Assembly: GCF_016863015.1 (NCBI RefSeq) | Contig: NZ_BOOB01000014.1 | Location: forward strand, 124,001 to 188,000 | Direction of reading: 5' to 3' | Source: Microbispora amethystogenes | GTDB taxonomy: Bacteria > Actinomycetota > Actinomycetes > Streptosporangiales > Streptosporangiaceae | Length of the DNA: 64,000 bases | Shown: positions 61,510 to 64,000 of the stretch, piece by piece | How the letters are laid out: each line of letters starts with the position of its first letter | Position numbering within the stretch: position 1 is the first letter of the stretch | Translations under genes and position numbers: made by a program | Notes under the pieces: model-generated | Told to the model about the DNA's origin: nothing | What the model saw: only the letters and a program-made list of their open reading frames with translations | Database searches by the model: none

Positions 61510-61712
61510 TTCCGTCGCTCCATCGCTCGTCGGATCGGTTCGCGACGGGCAGTATGAAGCAATTTTTTGAGCCTCATGAGGTTCGCCGATCTGCTATACA
61601 GTGAAACTGGAGGGGAGTAGTGCGGCGCTTCGTGCGCGAACCCCGACATCCCCCCGGCACCGGGACTGAACTGCCGGCGTCGGCCCGTGGACATCCCCTA
61701 ACGTGGCCCCGC

Positions 61713-61746
61713 TTGACCTTGACACAGTGATAAGGCCTTCACTGTG
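61713..61746 (+). promoter_or_regulatory. MerR-type promoter with spacer dyad
   Basis: A -35 TTGACC (61713-61718) and -10-like TTCACT (61738-61743) are 19 bases apart, the over-long spacing typical of MerR-activated promoters. The spacer holds the dyad CCTTGACACAGTGATAAGG (61717-61735). CACAGTGA (61723) also pairs with TCACTGTG (61746). It drives the HEAT/MerR pair downstream. Confidence 0.65.
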
Positions 61747-61764
61747 GCCAAGGAGGCGATCCCG

Positions 61765-62433
61765 ATGACCACGCCAGAAGAGGACACGACCACGACGCGA
61801 GCTCTCCAGGGGCTGGAGAGCGGCAGCTCGTCGGTGCGGCTGCGGGCGGTGCTCGCGGTCGGCACGGCGCCGGACCCGCGGTTCGTCGGCAAGCTCGTCG
61901 AACGATGCGCGATCGAGCCCGATTTCTACGTGCGGGACATGCTCACCTGGGCGCTCACCCGCCACTCGCCGACGACGACGGTGCCGGCGCTCGTCGGCGA
62001 ACTGCGCTCGGAGCGTGCGCAGGCACGAAGCCAGGCGCTGCACACGCTGTCCAAGATCGGGGATCGGCGGGCCTGGCCGGCGCTCACACGGGAGCTGCTG
62101 ACCGACGGCGACGACGAGGTGGCGCGGAGCGCCTGGCGAGCGGCGGTCGTACTCGTGCCCGAAGGTGAGGAATCCGAGTTGGCCGGAGTGCTGGCGACAC
62201 AGCTCGGACGCGGCGGGCGCGAGACGCAGCTGAGCCTCAGCAGGGCGCTGATCGCGCTCGGCGAGGTGATCACGCCGGTCCTGCGCGCCGCGATGACGAG
62301 CCGCGACCCTCGCGTGCGTCAGCACGCGAACGCCACGGAACGGCTGCTGCGCGATCCGGACGCGGGATTCGAGTTCGCGATCGAGGAGGCGAAGCGCGTC
62401 GCGGTCCTCGGAACGGGGGGCCAGGAGGGATGA
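61765..62433 (+). CDS. HEAT-repeat protein
   Basis: A 222-residue alpha-helical protein of HEAT-type repeats (LRAVLAVGTAPDPRFVGKLVERC, ALVGELRSERAQARSQALHTLSKIGDRRAWPALTREL, and further). No catalytic motif, signal peptide or membrane segment. AGGAGG lies before the ATG at 61765. The next gene encodes a MerR regulator fused to similar repeats, six bases after this stop, so the two are co-transcribed and probably interact. Target unknown. Confidence 0.8.
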   Translation: MTTPEEDTTTTRALQGLESGSSSVRLRAVLAVGTAPDPRFVGKLVERCAIEPDFYVRDMLTWALTRHSPTTTVPALVGELRSERAQARSQALHTLSKIGDRRAWPALTRELLTDGDDEVARSAWRAAVVLVPEGEESELAGVLATQLGRGGRETQLSLSRALIALGEVITPVLRAAMTSRDPRVRQHANATERLLRDPDAGFEFAIEEAKRVAVLGTGGQEG

Positions 62434-62439
62434 CAGGCC

Positions 62440-63450
62440 GTGTTGATCGGTGACGTGGCACGACGGTCCGGGGTCAGCGCCCGGATGCTCAGGCATTACG
62501 AGTCGCTCGGCCTGGTGCGGCCGACGGGCCGCACCGAGTCCGGTTATCGGGAGTACTCCGGCGAGGACATCCGGCGGATCTTCCATATCGAGAGCCTGCG
62601 GTCGTTGGGGCTGTCGCTGCGCGACGTCGGGCGAGCGCTGGACGATCCCGGCTTCGCGCCCTCGGAGCTCGTCGACGACCTCATCCGCCAGTCGCGGGAA
62701 CGTATCGCGGCGGAGACGGAACTCCTCACGCGACTGCGCCGGATCGGTGCCGCGGGTCCCGCCGACTGGGAGGACGTCCTCCGAATCGTGGCGCTCCTGC
62801 AGGCCCTCGGGTCGGACAGCGCCGGGAAGCGCCAGCGCGCGGCCCTGTCCTCGGCCGAAGAGGTTCAGGTGCCGGTGGAGGCTCTGGTCGAGGCGGCGCT
62901 GAGCGAGACGGACCCGAACGTCGCCGGGACGCTTCGATGGGCTCTGGCGCGATCGGGCGACGGCGCGGTGGAACTCCTGGCGGAGGGCCTCGGCTCACCG
63001 GTGGCCGACGTACGGAAACGGGCCGTCCAGTCCATCGCCGAGATTCCGGACGGCGCGGCGACCGCGTCGCTGCGGGACGCCCTCACCAACAGCGACGTCG
63101 TGGTCCGCAGATGTGCGGCTCTGGCGCTCGGGGCACGTGGAGTGGCCGAAGCGGTCCCGACGCTCATCGACATGATCGTCGAGGGGGCGAACGACGTCGA
63201 CGCGGCCGACGCGCTGGGCGCGCTGGCGAGTGATCCCGGACTGGCGGACCGGATCGCCACCGGGCTCGCCGGCCGCCTCGCCCATGGCGCCGCTGACCCG
63301 TCCGCACGTCTGCGGCTGGCGCAGGCGCTCGCGGACATCCCCGGGGCCACGACGTCACGCGCTCTCGCGGACCTGTCACAGGACGAGGACCGTGCCGTCG
63401 CGCTCACCGCGAAATACGTCCTCACGCTGCGCGACGAGGGGCATCGATAA
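62440..63450 (+). CDS. MerR regulator fused to HEAT repeats
   Basis: A 336-residue protein. An N-terminal MerR winged helix (about 1-70, MLIGDVARRSGVSARMLRHYESLGLVRPTGRTESGYREYSGEDIRRI) and a helix to about 115 precede HEAT-like repeats of about 200 residues (VEAALSETDPNVAGTLRWALARSGD, VVRRCAALALGARGVAEAVPTL). The repeats resemble the preceding protein. MerR proteins twist a 19-bp-spaced promoter; the matching site is at 61713. No Cys-based metal site is visible, so a protein or small-molecule signal is more likely. Start: GTG/TTG at 62440. Confidence 0.85.
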   Translation: MLIGDVARRSGVSARMLRHYESLGLVRPTGRTESGYREYSGEDIRRIFHIESLRSLGLSLRDVGRALDDPGFAPSELVDDLIRQSRERIAAETELLTRLRRIGAAGPADWEDVLRIVALLQALGSDSAGKRQRAALSSAEEVQVPVEALVEAALSETDPNVAGTLRWALARSGDGAVELLAEGLGSPVADVRKRAVQSIAEIPDGAATASLRDALTNSDVVVRRCAALALGARGVAEAVPTLIDMIVEGANDVDAADALGALASDPGLADRIATGLAGRLAHGAADPSARLRLAQALADIPGATTSRALADLSQDEDRAVALTAKYVLTLRDEGHR

Positions 63451-63606
63451 CGGCGGCGTGCCGATTCGTACCGCCCGCGCCCCGGTCCCCGTCCGGGCCC
63501 GACGAGATCACGCCCAGGACCGGCCATCGCCACGGTCGGCTCGGCCTGGCGCGGGAGCTTGCAGGGGCGGATTGGCAGGGGCGGCTCGTTCGCGTGAGCG
63601 AGCGGC

Positions 63607-64000
63607 TCACAGGTGGGCCAGCAGCGCGTCCAGTGGGCGCGGGACGCGATCGGGGTCCAGTGCCGCGACGAGCGGGCCCGCGTAGCGGATCTTGCGGCCG
63701 CTGCCTGCTCCCATGAAACGCCGTAGCTGGTCGTGCGTGCTGCGCCCGCGCCATCCGGGTTGCTTCTGAAGTGTCCTGAACGACCCGAGCTCGCCCCCGG
63801 CCTCGATGACGCGTTCCACCGCCGCGGTGCCGAGGGCGCGGATCAGCTCGTCTTCCAGGTCGGCCACGCACACGAAGAACCCGAGCGCCTCCAGATCGCT
63901 CCTGCCGAGACCGGACCCGAGACCGGACCCGAGACCGGACCCGAGACCGGACCCGAGACCGGAAGTGAGACCGGGCCCGAGGCCCGCGCGTTCGAGCGCC
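63607..64000 (-). CDS. TOPRIM/OLD-like protein, 5' end beyond window (partial)
   Basis: The frame runs from the window edge to the stop at 63607. The C-terminal 90 residues (FVCVADLEDELIRALGTAAVERVIEAGGELGSFRTLQKQPGWRG ... LRRFMGAGSGRKIRYAGPLVAALDPDRVPRPLDALLAHL) match the end of actinobacterial TOPRIM or OLD-type nuclease-like proteins. Upstream it reads ALERAGLGPGLTSGLGSGLG... from a 12-bp minisatellite, giving a Gly-Ser-Gly-Leu repeat of unusual length. The N-terminus lies off the window. Confidence 0.7.
   Translation of the reverse strand, partial: ALERAGLGPGLTSGLGSGLGSGLGSGLGSGLGRSDLEALGFFVCVADLEDELIRALGTAAVERVIEAGGELGSFRTLQKQPGWRGRSTHDQLRRFMGAGSGRKIRYAGPLVAALDPDRVPRPLDALLAHL
63907..63980 (-). 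repeat. 12-bp minisatellite in the coding sequence
   Basis: Four perfect copies of GAGACCGGACCC (63907-63954) are followed by GAGACCGGAAGT and GAGACCGGGCCC. On the minus strand this encodes (Gly-Ser-Gly-Leu) repeats in frame, inside the TOPRIM/OLD-like gene. Confidence 0.9.

Noticed and set aside
61510-61620. Rifamycin-associated element upstream of rph
   Set aside because: No GC-rich dyad of the expected size is visible; CCTCATGAGG at 61572 is a short palindrome but not similar.

Overview
The window is chromosomal DNA of a very GC-rich actinomycete. Third-codon positions are almost always G or C, GTG starts are common, and gene order matches filamentous Actinomycetota. Examples are parE and parC close together near a RecQ helicase and a Pat-type acetyltransferase, a fasR-fabD-fabH-acpP-fabF block, and aceE followed by DUF3052 and AhpE-type peroxiredoxin genes. 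Many neighbours (DUF7455, DUF5998, DUF3145, DUF1918, YafY-type regulators) are also typical. A member of the Streptosporangiales is my best guess, but that is inference.

Layout. 1-12.1 kb: topoisomerase IV subunits ParE (+) and ParC (-) enclose two beta-carbonic anhydrases, a superoxide dismutase, an SPFH membrane protein, a VOC protein and two decayed genes (a TPR/NB-ARC-type regulator and a DJ-1/PfpI fragment). 12.1-24.5 kb: GNAT acetyltransferase, RecQ helicase with a phosphoribosyltransferase-like tail, PfkB kinase, GNAT/acyl-CoA-synthetase fusion, DUF5998, an alkaline-phosphatase-superfamily enzyme, a MarR-MFS-isochorismatase set with readable operators, and a rhodanese. 24.5-29.5 kb: a four-gene operon of a subtilase, an ECF sigma factor, a small beta-sandwich protein and a TPR-CHAT protein; this is the best candidate for an unusual system.

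29.7-37.7 kb: DUF3145, a deleted aldo/keto reductase, a small HTH protein, and the type II fatty-acid synthesis operon (fabD, fabH, acpP, fabF, acyl-CoA carboxylase beta subunit) with its PucR-type regulator upstream and a strong terminator at the far end. 37.8-43.1 kb: a DUF350/ATP-grasp/Asp-rich trio resembling the enterobacterial yjfL-yjfM-yjfC set, a PHP-domain protein, two tandem WYL regulators and a VOC protein. 43.1-52.2 kb: a repeat-rich spacer, a membrane-anchored S1 protease, aceE, and a run of small housekeeping genes ending in a ROK sugar kinase.

52.26-56.40 kb: an integrated element. It is bounded by the 3' end of a tRNA-Val(TAC) gene and a 38-bp near-identical copy of it (one mismatch). 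Inside are a C-terminal integrase scrap, a broken beta-propeller lipoprotein gene, an IS630-type insertion sequence and a toxin-antitoxin-like pair. 56.5-64 kb: a DUF551-like gene, a secreted WD40-type protein, a rifampin phosphotransferase, and a HEAT-repeat/MerR-HEAT pair behind a textbook MerR-type promoter. The window ends inside a TOPRIM/OLD-like gene that carries a 12-bp minisatellite. No CRISPR array or rRNA gene was seen.
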